Shown: piece after piece, positions 32,389 to 41,651 of the stretch | Numbering within the stretch: position 1 is the stretch's first letter | Layout: each line of letters starts with the position of its first letter | Virus record (IMG/VR): IMGVR_UViG_3300007523_000006 | Coordinates: 1 to 64,000 of that record | Strand: one strand, 5' to 3' | Origin: a virus | Length of the DNA stretch: 64,000 nt | Translations under genes and position numbers: made by a program | The notes under the pieces: model-generated | Seen by the model: only the letters and a program-made list of their open reading frames with translations | What the model was told of the DNA's origin: nothing | Databases searched by the model: none

Positions 32389-33276
32389 ATGAAAGTTGTA
32401 GTTTGTCCTTTGGTTAGTCGAGATGTCCCGAAAGCAATTAGGGCAGTCAACTCGATTCGCAACATGATGGCAACAACCGAAGTTCAGTTTTCGGTTGTTG
32501 CCATCATCAATTCGTTAAACGCTGAATTCATTCAGGAATTCAAAACTTGGTGCGACCAAGAATCTGTTGAATACAAAATAACGCCGTCCAAAGGAACTCC
32601 CGCAGCAGGTAAAAATCAATGCCTGAAGTTTTTCCGGGAATCTCAATATGATGGAATGTGCATGGTTGATGGTGACGATCTGTATTATCCAAGTGCCGGA
32701 CTCCAAATCGAGAGACACTTAAAGCATCACCCTGGCACTGATTTATTGATCGTCAAGCCATCCGATCAAATCAATAACTACAGCAACAATTCAGTCCAAA
32801 TAAAAGAAAAAGTACACGCCTGTTGTTGGGGCGACAATATATTCCCATTGCCATACACTTATGGACCCGCAAAACATGAAATGTTCTCCAACAGAGCGGC
32901 TGCTCACAACTTAGGCGGGCATGTTTTTTACAGTCGCAAATTTGTCGAACTCCTTGAATACGATGAAGACCAACTATTGGGAGAAGACCTCTTGTTGGAG
33001 TTCAAAGCATTGAAGCTGCATCAGGAAGGGAAGTTGTGCTTCTGGCTGAGTTTTGCCAGCGACGTTCAGTTTCTTGATCGAACAGGCGAATCAAATATTC
33101 AAGCGATAAAAAACGAAACAGACGGAGAGATGTATTACAACCGGCTGGTTGAAAAAGTAACGTCGATCCTTGATACAAATCGAAGTTCGTTCAATGAGCT
33201 TCCTGTGGAATTTCCCAAAATCATATTCGGTCATGCCGAAAAAATTGCGTGGATTGCCCAACAAGTCGTAGTCTAA
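32389..33276 (+). CDS. GT-A glycosyltransferase
   Basis: 295 residues from the ATG at 32389, directly after RmlA. Metal-binding DxD in MVDGDDLYYP (~residues 86-95). The chain KVVVCPLVSRDVPKAIRAVNSI begins as a GT-A nucleotide-binding fold, and GEDLLLEFKA is a plausible catalytic-acid region. It likely uses the sugar nucleotide made by the neighbour. An early-type promoter starts two bases after its stop. Confidence 0.75.
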   Translation: MKVVVCPLVSRDVPKAIRAVNSIRNMMATTEVQFSVVAIINSLNAEFIQEFKTWCDQESVEYKITPSKGTPAAGKNQCLKFFRESQYDGMCMVDGDDLYYPSAGLQIERHLKHHPGTDLLIVKPSDQINNYSNNSVQIKEKVHACCWGDNIFPLPYTYGPAKHEMFSNRAAAHNLGGHVFYSRKFVELLEYDEDQLLGEDLLLEFKALKLHQEGKLCFWLSFASDVQFLDRTGESNIQAIKNETDGEMYYNRLVEKVTSILDTNRSSFNELPVEFPKIIFGHAEKIAWIAQQVVV

Positions 33277-33277
33277 A

Positions 33278-33306
33278 TTTACAAACGGCAAATTTCGTGG
33301 TAGAAT
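33278..33306 (+). promoter_or_regulatory. early-type promoter TTTACA-N17-TAGAAT
   Basis: -35 TTTACA 33278-33283, 17-base spacer ending TCGTGG, -10 TAGAAT 33301-33306; same design as at 27190, 58941 and 60631. A small hairpin (33342-33358, CGATGCA/TGCATCG) lies in the leader before the start at 33390. Confidence 0.8.
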
Positions 33307-33389
33307 ACTTCCGTCACAACGCCCCTAAATGAAGCAAGCCCCGATGCAAGGTGCATCGAGGCCAAGGTATTCTCCAGAAAGGACCGAAA

Positions 33390-34805
33390 ATGAATTGGCT
33401 CAACAACATTTGCTGGCTTTCCGATTCGTACAAAATCAGTCACTACAAGCAGTATCCGCCTGGGACAAAACGAATTTACTCGTATTTCGAGTCACGATCC
33501 GGGTCGGTTCATCCTGCCACGACCTTTTTTGGCCTCCAATATTGGCTGAAGCAATATCTGGTTGGGCAAGTCGTAACCGCCGAAAAAATCGACAAAGCAG
33601 AACGGCTGTTTAACAAACACTTCGGCGGCAAGGTTTTTAATCGTGAGGGTTGGGAATACATCCTCAACGTCCACAATGGTCGCCTACCTGTCGAGATTAA
33701 AGCGGCCCCCGAAGGTACAGTGGTTGGAGAATCCAACGTGTTGATGACGGTCGAAAATACCGACGACAACGCATTTTGGTTGACCAACTATCTGGAAACT
33801 TTACTGGTCCAGGTTTGGTATCCATCGACAGTCGCCACGCAAAGCCGAGCGATGAAGAAAGTCATCCTCGAATATCTTGCAAAGACAGGCGATACGGACC
33901 TGATCCACTTCAAGTTACACGACTTCGGTTTCCGTGGGGTCACTTGCCCAGAACAAGCCGCAATCGGTGGTGCATCGCACCTTGTAAACTTCATGGGAAC
34001 CGATACGATTCTAGGGCTTGTCTTATTGGACGAATTCTATCATGAACCATGTGCTGGCTTCTCGATTCCGGCTGCTGAACACAGCACAATCACGTCATGG
34101 GGACGTGAACACGAAGTCGATGCTTGTCGCAACATGCTAGTTCAGTATCCAACCGGCCTCGTAGCAACAGTGAGCGATAGCTACGACATTTTCAACTGCT
34201 GTGCCAATATTTGGGGCGGCGTCCTCAAAGACGAAGTGTTGGCTCGTGACGGTGTTTTGGTTGTTCGCCCGGACTCTGGCGACCCTCCGACCGTTGTGGT
34301 GAAAGTGCTGGATATTCTTGGCGAGAAATTCGGCATCACGATGAACAACAAGGGATATAAAGTCCTGCATCCCAAGGTTCGAGTTATTCAAGGAGACGGC
34401 ATCGACTTCAAGATGCTCGACCTGATCCTCTCAGCAATGGAAAAAGCTGGTTGGTCGGCTGACAACATTGCCTTCGGTTCAGGTGGTGGACTGCTTCAAA
34501 AACTCAATCGAGACACCCAACGATTTGCCTTCAAGTGTTCTTCGGCAGTTGTTGGCGATGAAGTCAGAGACGTTTACAAGCAGCCCATCACGGACGGCTG
34601 CAAGAAGTCCAAAGCTGGACGATTGAAGTTGGTCTGGTCAGACCGTCTCGGCCTCCTGGCGGGCGCACACGGCAAGGTTTTACAAACTGTGCCTGAGTCT
34701 GATCCACGTCCCGATCAGTTGCAGTTTGTCTTCAGGAACGGCGAACTTCTGGTTGACCAGACATTCGAGCAAGTTCGAGAAGCGACTAAACATACGATTC
34801 TGTAA
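33390..34805 (+). CDS. nadV: nicotinamide phosphoribosyltransferase
   Basis: 471 residues, the usual NAMPT length. It joins nicotinamide and PRPP to make NMN, the salvage entry to NAD. Family hallmarks: DSYKISHYKQYPPGT near the N-terminus, ATTFFGLQYWLKQYL, FRGVTCPEQAAIGGA-HLVNF, the catalytic-His region AAEHSTITSWG, VSDSYDIFNC, RPDSGDPP and the GSGGGLLQK loop. Start at 33390 with AAAGGA upstream. Behind a strong early-type promoter. Phage NadV is known (KVP40-like phages) and restores NAD depleted by defence systems or by replication demand. No NMN adenylyltransferase is visible in the window. Confidence 0.96.
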   Translation: MNWLNNICWLSDSYKISHYKQYPPGTKRIYSYFESRSGSVHPATTFFGLQYWLKQYLVGQVVTAEKIDKAERLFNKHFGGKVFNREGWEYILNVHNGRLPVEIKAAPEGTVVGESNVLMTVENTDDNAFWLTNYLETLLVQVWYPSTVATQSRAMKKVILEYLAKTGDTDLIHFKLHDFGFRGVTCPEQAAIGGASHLVNFMGTDTILGLVLLDEFYHEPCAGFSIPAAEHSTITSWGREHEVDACRNMLVQYPTGLVATVSDSYDIFNCCANIWGGVLKDEVLARDGVLVVRPDSGDPPTVVVKVLDILGEKFGITMNNKGYKVLHPKVRVIQGDGIDFKMLDLILSAMEKAGWSADNIAFGSGGGLLQKLNRDTQRFAFKCSSAVVGDEVRDVYKQPITDGCKKSKAGRLKLVWSDRLGLLAGAHGKVLQTVPESDPRPDQLQFVFRNGELLVDQTFEQVREATKHTIL

Positions 34806-34847
34806 AATCAGAATAGATCAAGTACCACAATTTTATTCAGGAATGAT

Positions 34848-35251
34848 ATGACGAACTTCCAAGAATTCGTTGATCGTAAAAAAACGGTAAAAGTTGGCGT
34901 CGTTGGTTTTTCAGCCCAGAAGTTTGACATCTCTAAGGCAAAAGCCTATATCGTGGCGGCTTTTGACAAGATTGAAAAGGACTTCTCGCCGAAGAACATT
35001 CATTGCATTTCCGGATTGACCGACCTTGGCATTCCAGCACTGGCGTACCGGGAAGCGCTCTGGAATACGACTTATTCAATGTCGATGAGACGATCTTGGT
35101 AGGGGAAGAGTGGGGCGATGAGAGCGATACATTCCTCTCCATGCTCGATGTCATGGTGAAGGTGGGCGGCGGTAAACAATCGGTAGCAGAGGCTGAAAAG
35201 GCCGAAGCGAACGGGTTGTCGGTGATGAAATTTGATTTGAAGGCCGAATAG
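34848..35251 (+). pseudogene. tagged SLOG/Rossmann-like gene broken by a deletion or frameshift
   Basis: Two overlapping frames make one protein. Frame 1 (34848-35102) starts MTNFQEFVDRKK (the tag) and runs KVGVVGFSAQKFD, then SGLTDLGIPALAYREA before turning to nonsense. Frame 2 (to 35251) resumes with EYDLFNVDETILVGEEWGDE and VKVGGGKQS. The joined chain looks like a SLOG-type nucleotide-binding domain but is short in the middle, so a deletion of length not divisible by three near 35055-35075 is likely. Programmed frameshifting or an assembly error cannot be excluded. Confidence 0.6.
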
Positions 35252-35340
35252 CAAGGTTCGTTGAAGGTACACCTTCGACGCTTCAGACGCTTCAGATTGT
35301 AGTCAAATTGCGATATTAGTCAATTAGTTGGTTGTAAACC

Positions 35341-35955
35341 CTAATTGTGACCTTTTCGGGCTTCGCACCACTCAGCAAAAGAGGTCTTATTTGGGAATCT
35401 CTTCTTAATTGCCCGCAAATGACCGGGCCAAGCCTCTGCGAATTTGGGATGCAATTTCATACCCTCCACCTTGTCCAAATCAGCCCATTCCGACGCATCG
35501 TGTTCTTTTGAAAGCTGTACGTCGAAAGGCTTTGCGACAGCCATCAGGTAGGTGTGAAAGTGATGTGCGCCATCTCTGGCGTGGAAGTGTCCGAACCGTT
35601 GTCCCTCTACGGTGCCGCATTCTTCTTTGGATTCTCGCCGAGCCACATCAAGTGGAGCTTCCCCTTCTTTGGCTTTTCCACCGGGAATGCCCCAATGACC
35701 GGCGTAATCACTTGATCCATCTCTTTTCAACAAGAGAATCTTTTCACCATCGGTGAAAACGATGCCGCCGCCCAATCTACCCCAATATTTTTTGCCGTCT
35801 TTTCCGATCCGATGAAATTGTTCTGCCATGTCGGCCACAGTGGGATATATCTCCTGATGAGTTATTCCCCATTGTTTGCAAATATCGCAAAATGGAATAT
35901 CCGTTGTTTGTTCGTTTGTGATCGCTCCACAATGTTGACAAATATCGTGATTCAT
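35341..35955 (-). CDS. Nudix hydrolase with N-terminal zinc ribbon
   Basis: 204 residues. N-terminal CQHC (6-9) and CDIC (~24-27) form a zinc ribbon as in NADH pyrophosphatase-type (NudC) proteins. The Nudix box is complete: GGKAKEGEAPLDVARRESKEECGT, with the catalytic REx2EE. It cleaves nucleoside diphosphate-X compounds; NAD(H) or ADP-ribose is possible given the zinc ribbon and the NadV gene nearby, but the substrate cannot be read from sequence. Third gene of the unit 37402 to 35341, coupled by a one-base overlap. Confidence 0.85.
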   Translation of the reverse strand: MNHDICQHCGAITNEQTTDIPFCDICKQWGITHQEIYPTVADMAEQFHRIGKDGKKYWGRLGGGIVFTDGEKILLLKRDGSSDYAGHWGIPGGKAKEGEAPLDVARRESKEECGTVEGQRFGHFHARDGAHHFHTYLMAVAKPFDVQLSKEHDASEWADLDKVEGMKLHPKFAEAWPGHLRAIKKRFPNKTSFAEWCEARKGHN

Positions 35956-36548
35956 TATCCCTTCGGCCCTCTCTTCAAAGGCACCGGCTTCATTTTAGAG
36001 ACATGACGATCTGGTTGTCCCTTCAAATGGTGCATCATATTGTGCAACTCTTTTGTGACATCTGCCGCTGAGTCTCCGTTGCACTTCTGAGCGTGTTGGA
36101 CGGATACGGTTCGACGATCTTTGTTGTAGAAGCCTTTGCTTATAACAAAGCAATTGTGGTCTGTATTCCAAGTCACAACCCCCGTCCATTCTCCGTCATC
36201 CCAATTACGATACGAGACGAGCAGACGGAGGGGCTTTTCCGTGAAGACGTGTTTGGTGTGATAGCCGTGATTCTTCAGTGCAGCACTAACATAACCCAAG
36301 CATATTTTGGCGAAGCCCTCCAAGGATTCCTTGGATGTAGTTCGATAATTTACTTCAATTGCGTATCTGGATGTCTCCACGGCTTCGACTAGATTCTCTT
36401 CCAGATATTCATGATGGGTTTTCATGCCGCCCCGTAGGGTTGTGGCAAAATACTCTTGACAAATACGCAAGAAGTCCTCTCGCTCTACCTTGAGTTCGGT
36501 ATGCGTATCATTTTTTTGCTCATTTCGCCAATTGTGAAAGTCTTTCAT
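35955..36548 (-). CDS. tagged protein between Dam and Nudix genes
   Basis: 197 residues from the ATG at 36548 (ATGA overlap with the methylase stop). N-terminus MKDFHNWRNEQK fits the shared tag. The rest is mixed alpha/beta with HTELKVEREDF and a Trp-rich NWDDGEWTGVVTW stretch; the end is basic. No family recognised. Coupling on both sides suggests a shared function or expression time with the methylase and Nudix enzyme. Confidence 0.65.
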   Translation of the reverse strand: MKDFHNWRNEQKNDTHTELKVEREDFLRICQEYFATTLRGGMKTHHEYLEENLVEAVETSRYAIEVNYRTTSKESLEGFAKICLGYVSAALKNHGYHTKHVFTEKPLRLLVSYRNWDDGEWTGVVTWNTDHNCFVISKGFYNKDRRTVSVQHAQKCNGDSAADVTKELHNMMHHLKGQPDRHVSKMKPVPLKRGPKG

Positions 36549-37402
36549 TGTTCCCATCCTTTTTCGCCAATTTCGCAATCAAAGTTTGTCCAAATGACTT
36601 CCTGTCGCAATTTCTTTTCTCCGTTTTGGAGAGTCGAATTGGCAAACTCAGAGGTTCTTCTGAACTCTCTCCAGTCGTGGAGTAAACTCGGATACAGGTC
36701 ATTTATATATCCAGACAAGATCACCTTGCCTTGTAAAGTCAGAAGCAATTTCAACAATAAAATGTGTTGATCGTCTGAGAATTCATGAGAGTAATTTTCA
36801 CCGCCAGTTCTCGAACTCATCAAATAAGGCGGGTCAATATAATGCAAGGCATTAGGGGTGTCATATCTTTGTATTGCATCTAAGGCATCAATGTGTTCAA
36901 TCTGAACATTCTTGATTCGGTTGCAAACATCTTCAAGTCCATCAATGGCTCCCAACCATTGACTGACTGGTAATGCCCTTTTTTGTCTAGCATCTTTTTT
37001 TGTATAACTCCATCGTCCTGGAGTAGCCTTGGTTGCCAAGCCGCTTCTAACCTGTCTGGCTTTTACAAAGAATCTACGAGCTTTTTCCAATGGATCAATG
37101 GCTTCTTCCATACAAGCGATTCTGAATTCTTCTCGACTATACGGAGTAAGGTCCAATAGACCGACCAATTCTTTTTGATTCAATCTAAGAACTTCAAAGA
37201 AGTTCACCACATCATTGTGAATGTCATTGTAAACTTCTACATCACTTGGAGCTTTATTCAAAAGCACTGCTGCCGATCCGCCGAACGATTCCACATACAC
37301 TTTATGTGGAGTTGAATCCACTAATGGAACAAGCCAATTGAGATGACAGGTTTTTCCGCCATACCAAGAAAAAGCACTGATTTCATTTTTGCGTCTTCTC
37401 AT
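36545..37402 (-). CDS. D12-class adenine DNA methyltransferase (second copy)
   Basis: 285 residues from the Met at 37402 (longer start at 37417 possible). SAM motif region FSWYGGK (near 12) and ESFGGSAAV (~38-46), catalytic DPPY in HYIDPPYLMSS (~190-200). It shares order and motifs with the methylase at 3802 but little else, so its target site probably differs. No nuclease partner is adjacent. First gene of a coupled three-gene unit. Confidence 0.9.
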   Translation of the reverse strand: MRRRKNEISAFSWYGGKTCHLNWLVPLVDSTPHKVYVESFGGSAAVLLNKAPSDVEVYNDIHNDVVNFFEVLRLNQKELVGLLDLTPYSREEFRIACMEEAIDPLEKARRFFVKARQVRSGLATKATPGRWSYTKKDARQKRALPVSQWLGAIDGLEDVCNRIKNVQIEHIDALDAIQRYDTPNALHYIDPPYLMSSRTGGENYSHEFSDDQHILLLKLLLTLQGKVILSGYINDLYPSLLHDWREFRRTSEFANSTLQNGEKKLRQEVIWTNFDCEIGEKGWEQ

Positions 37403-37448
37403 GTATATAATAAACAACTTTTTTTAGAATGGTTGAAAAATAAAGGCG

Positions 37449-37454
37449 TATATA
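37449..37454 (-). promoter_or_regulatory. TATATA box
   Basis: CCTATATAC on the minus strand about 50 bases before the methylase start. A second TATATA at 37404-37409 lies too close to the start to be the promoter. Confidence 0.3.
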
Positions 37455-37493
37455 GGATCAAAGAGCGAATAAATCACCAAATGAAATAAAGAG

Positions 37494-38366
37494 TCACCCC
37501 ATCATGGGTCCAAGCAAATCGCCCCATTTAGAAATTAGCTTTTCTTCCCAATCCTTCTTTTCTTGAAGACCTTCGGCAAGAATAGCCTGACCATCTAATT
37601 GAACGCCGCCACCAGGACCGGGAGGGTTAGCAATACGACTGCGAATGCGACCCAAAACGATCTTAGCGAATGCTAAAGACCCTTCCTGCATTGCCTGTGT
37701 CACCATTCGGAAATCTGGGCGGCGTTGTAAATACCGCACAGCGACAGGATAACTGCGATAAGGGATTGGATATAGCTTAATGTGGTTGTACCCACCTAGA
37801 AACTCCCATCCACCTTGCTGACTTGAGATTCTGTTGTACATATCTTCATATTGTTTGTATAAAACCCAATCGGACATATTGCCCCAAACTGGCTGTTGAG
37901 GGTTAATGCCACCGGCAATTGAGCCATAGGCTCCACCACCCATATAATCCAGAGGAATTACGCCACCCAAATCGGAAGCTGAAAAAGCATAATTGGCTGT
38001 TTCTTTATAGGAAATTTGTCTAATAAAGCCCACATCAGGTGGCATTTGATAAACGCTCTGTCCTGGTACTGTATAAAAAGTATGGTATTGAAAATATTCC
38101 ATTGGGGCATAATCTTCAAAGATTTGCAGGGCGAAATCAATGCAGTTTTCGATCTGTTGATCGTCCAATTCGAGCGGCAAAACTGGTGCGCCGAGCATAG
38201 TCAGGACATATTCTTTAATTTGTCCACGCACTTTTTCTCTATTTCTGCGTGGGCCGATCTTATCTAAAGGATCGGTAGGGCCTAAATCTCCGCAGCCCTG
38301 TCCACAAGAAAGCTGTGAGAATTGGTCCTTAGTCGGTCGTGGGACAAAAAGCATATTGTTCATCAT
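37494..38366 (-). CDS. virion structural protein (neck/baseplate type)
   Basis: 290 residues from the ATG at 38366 (alternatives 38363, 38354). Pattern: a Cys/Gly-rich N-terminus (SCGQGCGDLG), a helical segment LELDDQQIENCIDFALQIFEDYAPMEYFQYHTFYTV, then PGQSVYQMPPDVGFIRQISY and a Gly-rich middle. This helix-then-beta layout is what I associate with T4-like neck (gp13/gp14-type) or head-tail joining proteins, but the assignment is tentative. No clear Shine-Dalgarno. Divergent from the 989-residue protein. Confidence 0.65.
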   Translation of the reverse strand: MMNNMLFVPRPTKDQFSQLSCGQGCGDLGPTDPLDKIGPRRNREKVRGQIKEYVLTMLGAPVLPLELDDQQIENCIDFALQIFEDYAPMEYFQYHTFYTVPGQSVYQMPPDVGFIRQISYKETANYAFSASDLGGVIPLDYMGGGAYGSIAGGINPQQPVWGNMSDWVLYKQYEDMYNRISSQQGGWEFLGGYNHIKLYPIPYRSYPVAVRYLQRRPDFRMVTQAMQEGSLAFAKIVLGRIRSRIANPPGPGGGVQLDGQAILAEGLQEKKDWEEKLISKWGDLLGPMMG

Positions 38367-38371
38367 GGTGA

Positions 38372-38377
38372 TATATA
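38372..38377 (+). promoter_or_regulatory. TATATA box (candidate late promoter)
   Basis: GATATATAGG, 41 bases before the start at 38413; no -35 element. Confidence 0.4.
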
Positions 38378-38412
38378 GGAAGAGTACAAATGAAACTCGT
38401 AAAGGCAGGATT

Positions 38413-41382
38413 ATGGCTGTAATCACAAAATCGTTCCGTGACTTCTTCACTAAGAGTTTTACTGAAGAAAAGGCATACAGAGACTTTGGCACACGACATT
38501 TCAAACTTTTATATGAAATGGCCCAGCGATTTCACAAACTAAACGCAATGCCAGCAAACATTGATGACGACGACCTAGAATTTCTGGGACAGTTCCCTCA
38601 CGACTATTGGATCAAAGCCAAACAAGCTCGCTATCAAATGTTTTTTGATGCTGTGAAGGGTCTTCACAAGAAAAGACATGAAGAACACGGACAGCCAAAA
38701 CTCAAACAAGCCATTATCACTGCCATCGAAACTGGCGAGTATGGACATCTTCAGGGAGTCATTCCTGATCGGAACATCAACCAATTGAAGAGGGTAGGAA
38801 CTACCCTAAGTGCCAAAGAACGTGCCGATGAAGCCGAAAAGCTCTCGCACGATCATGTGAAAGACAAAACGCCTCACATTGATGAACCACAAGGAGAAAT
38901 TCCATTCACACTCAAGGGATCAAGCGACAAGACAGCCACAAGAAAACCTGTGACGTTTATGGCAAAGCCATTTCTTAATCGACTCTATCACAAATTGGAA
39001 ACAACTCCTGGCAATCCTTTTCACCCGGAGTCTGGGCTAAATGGGACGGGCAAGTATGGCCTTGATATGGCTGAACCTATGGATTCAAGAACCATTAAAT
39101 CGCACGACGAAGATGGTGACGAAACTGAAGTCACTTACCCGAATTCTACAGCAGGCATGAAGTTTCCTACGGACTCTCAAATCCGTGACAGAATGATTGA
39201 TTATTTTAATCTTAATGCCCACCGGATGTTCGGTAACTTGCCAGAAGACGCTGAATGGAAGCCCGTTCCTGGAATGCAGGACACTTGGTCTGTAGGGTAT
39301 GTCAGACAAGAGCTTCAAAAAAGAATTGAAGCTCAACTGCGAGTCAGCGGCAAAAAATACGAAAAAGAAAGTGAAATGAGAAAAGAAGCCGCCGACTTAG
39401 TAAAACAGCACATCGTGAAAATGGCTGAATCTGGTCAATTAAAAGGACCGCCGATTCCTGGTCAATTTCCAGATGGCATTCCAATTAAAATTGAGGGCGG
39501 CAAACTTGTGAATCCTCCATTGTATCTTCCGTATCAAATTAAAGATATTAAGATGCGAGATGAAAATGGTGGCGTCAAAGTAGTACAAAAAGCCGTTCCT
39601 GTGGTAAAGCCTGCTCACTTCTTCCGTGAACTCGGAAGTGATGAATCAGATTATGAACACGAATTAGGTGATGATGGTCAGCCAACCGACAAAAGAAAGT
39701 ATGATCCAACTACCGGAGAGCCGGTTTATCGGGTTCCTCAAGAAAAATTGAGGGGACACGAAAGACAATTCGTTCATGTTGGAGATGAAGAGTTTCAAAA
39801 GAAAAAACATCGAGCCGCTGGCGCTATTGATTTCAATAGCGAAACAGAACAGGTTATGCACATAACAAAAGGCGATCCTGGTTGGCAAGAAGCCTGGGAA
39901 AAGGCTTTTGGAGATCAACAAAAAGTTGAGATTGATCGTCGTGGTAATGCTACACCTTCAAATAGCGAATCTGGATTCTACGAAGACATCATCGCTGGCA
40001 TAAATCAATGTTTTAAGAGTAGTCATTGTGGTGGAGCTACGCATCATGAACTTGAAATGTTGAAAAACAACATTGAAGACTTCCATCAAATAGTTGTAAT
40101 TAAAATGCTCAATAGCATGGGCGACCCAAATTTGTACACAAGCTCAGGACGCAAAGCCTTTGCTTACAACAAGGTTTCTTCAATTATGCAGAAAGACCTT
40201 GGAAGTGGTGGTGGAACTCGTCGAAAAAGAAACTTGACACAAACTAGCAGAAACACAAGTTTCAGTGCTGGTGGCGAAAAAAATATTGAAGACGATTTAA
40301 TGGGCCAACTCGCTGGTGGTACGGGTAAAATCCGTGGCAGCAAAAAGCGTGGGAAGGGAGATCGCCAATTCGACACATCGGGAATGAACACTCCTTACAA
40401 TTTGACAAACATGAGAGAAGCCTTGATGCAAATGCAAAAGGATGCTCAAGAGGCCGATTCCACAAGCGATGAAGCAAAGAAATTAAGTCAAAGACAAAGG
40501 GGAACAGAAATCATCAATATGCTTCGGGATGGCATAAAAAAACAAATTGATTTCAAAATGTATTTAACAGATACATTGATTGGATTGTACCAACAAGGAG
40601 GAATGGGTAAAGGCGAAGCAGAACAAGCAGCCCAAGCTCAAATGAAAAGTTGGCAGGACGAAGATGGACATAACTCATCTGAGACGTTGATGGCAGCATT
40701 TCAAAACCACCCACTTGTTCAAAGTGCAATTGGCGCAGCCGGTGAGGATAAAAAACAAGACGGTCAAGTACAACCAACCGACAAAGAGGACAACGCCAAC
40801 GAACAAGAGGCCATGCGATTCTTGCAATCGACATTTGATAAAATGCAGAGTGCAGGTTTTGATGAAGACGACATCAAAGATAAACTATTGGCAAAACCTG
40901 GAGAAAAATACAGTATATTTGTCAAGCAATTGGTCGCACAACAATTTGGCGGCATAAACGATAAAACTACTAAGTTGTTGGATCGTGTACAAGGTGAAAT
41001 CAACAGACGCTTTAAGCTACCATCACCAGCGGCAGCACAAGCGGCCAGAGTTGTCACGACTCCACAAAGCAATGAACTAGCTAAGAAAAAACTAGGACAA
41101 ACGCCAGAAGCAGAAGCGAAGCCAGTTCCAACTGTTGCTCCGACTACAAGAATTCCAACACAACAAGTTCCTATTCCTACTGAAAGTGTAAGTGAATTGT
41201 TCGCTAAGAAAAATTGGCTTGGGCTTGCTCACCATCCAGATTATTTGGGAACACACTCTCCAGTATTAGATGCACAAAAATTGAAGTTGCTAAATCACTT
41301 CAAAACAAACAAGGATAAGTACCAGCAGAATGAGATTGAATCTGCTATTGCGAACCTTGAAAGATCAATAAGGAGAGGTTAA
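38413..41382 (+). CDS. very large tagged protein, probable internal virion or structural protein
   Basis: 989 residues from the ATG at 38413 (AGGCAGGA upstream). N-terminus MAVITKSFRDFFTKSFTEE has the tag pattern a little inside the chain. Hydrophilic and mostly helical, with Lys/Glu/Gln-rich stretches, Gly-Ser linkers (~600-625) and a compact C-terminal segment (SVSELFAKKNWLGLAHHPDY onward). No enzyme motif or membrane helix seen. Size and position in the virion block suggest a head-internal or ejected protein. Its stop shares a base with the next start. Confidence 0.65.
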   Translation: MAVITKSFRDFFTKSFTEEKAYRDFGTRHFKLLYEMAQRFHKLNAMPANIDDDDLEFLGQFPHDYWIKAKQARYQMFFDAVKGLHKKRHEEHGQPKLKQAIITAIETGEYGHLQGVIPDRNINQLKRVGTTLSAKERADEAEKLSHDHVKDKTPHIDEPQGEIPFTLKGSSDKTATRKPVTFMAKPFLNRLYHKLETTPGNPFHPESGLNGTGKYGLDMAEPMDSRTIKSHDEDGDETEVTYPNSTAGMKFPTDSQIRDRMIDYFNLNAHRMFGNLPEDAEWKPVPGMQDTWSVGYVRQELQKRIEAQLRVSGKKYEKESEMRKEAADLVKQHIVKMAESGQLKGPPIPGQFPDGIPIKIEGGKLVNPPLYLPYQIKDIKMRDENGGVKVVQKAVPVVKPAHFFRELGSDESDYEHELGDDGQPTDKRKYDPTTGEPVYRVPQEKLRGHERQFVHVGDEEFQKKKHRAAGAIDFNSETEQVMHITKGDPGWQEAWEKAFGDQQKVEIDRRGNATPSNSESGFYEDIIAGINQCFKSSHCGGATHHELEMLKNNIEDFHQIVVIKMLNSMGDPNLYTSSGRKAFAYNKVSSIMQKDLGSGGGTRRKRNLTQTSRNTSFSAGGEKNIEDDLMGQLAGGTGKIRGSKKRGKGDRQFDTSGMNTPYNLTNMREALMQMQKDAQEADSTSDEAKKLSQRQRGTEIINMLRDGIKKQIDFKMYLTDTLIGLYQQGGMGKGEAEQAAQAQMKSWQDEDGHNSSETLMAAFQNHPLVQSAIGAAGEDKKQDGQVQPTDKEDNANEQEAMRFLQSTFDKMQSAGFDEDDIKDKLLAKPGEKYSIFVKQLVAQQFGGINDKTTKLLDRVQGEINRRFKLPSPAAAQAARVVTTPQSNELAKKKLGQTPEAEAKPVPTVAPTTRIPTQQVPIPTESVSELFAKKNWLGLAHHPDYLGTHSPVLDAQKLKLLNHFKTNKDKYQQNEIESAIANLERSIRRG

Positions 41383-41651
41383 TGGCAAGTTGGATGGACT
41401 ACATGAGTAATCCCCGTGGGCATTACTTGAAAAAGACAATGTTTGAAGTGTTACAAGAAAGATATGCACAGAATGAGCAGATTATCGAAAGAATGGGAGT
41501 GACCCTCCTTACAGAAAGTGATCTCACTGCGTTCATGAAAATGGTCGCTGACATTTATGAAATGGCTTACCTGAAAGCCGTCAGTGACCACAAAGAACAA
41601 CTTCAAAAGGCGGGGTTGGTTGCAAGGGTTGTCTCGCCAGGAAGATCATAG
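41382..41651 (+). CDS. small helical virion-block protein
   Basis: 89 residues, starting at the last base of the preceding stop. MASWMDYMSNPRGHYLKKTMFEV is a loose version of the tag. Helical throughout (EQIIERMGVTLLTESDLTAFMKMV). Probably a partner or chaperone of the large protein with which it is coupled. Overlaps the convergent gene at 41646 by six bases. Confidence 0.6.
   Translation: MASWMDYMSNPRGHYLKKTMFEVLQERYAQNEQIIERMGVTLLTESDLTAFMKMVADIYEMAYLKAVSDHKEQLQKAGLVARVVSPGRS

Noticed and set aside
34848-35251. Programmed ribosomal frameshift joining the two halves
   Set aside because: No slippery heptamer or downstream structure seen near the overlap, and the joined domain is shorter than expected; deletion is the simpler reading.
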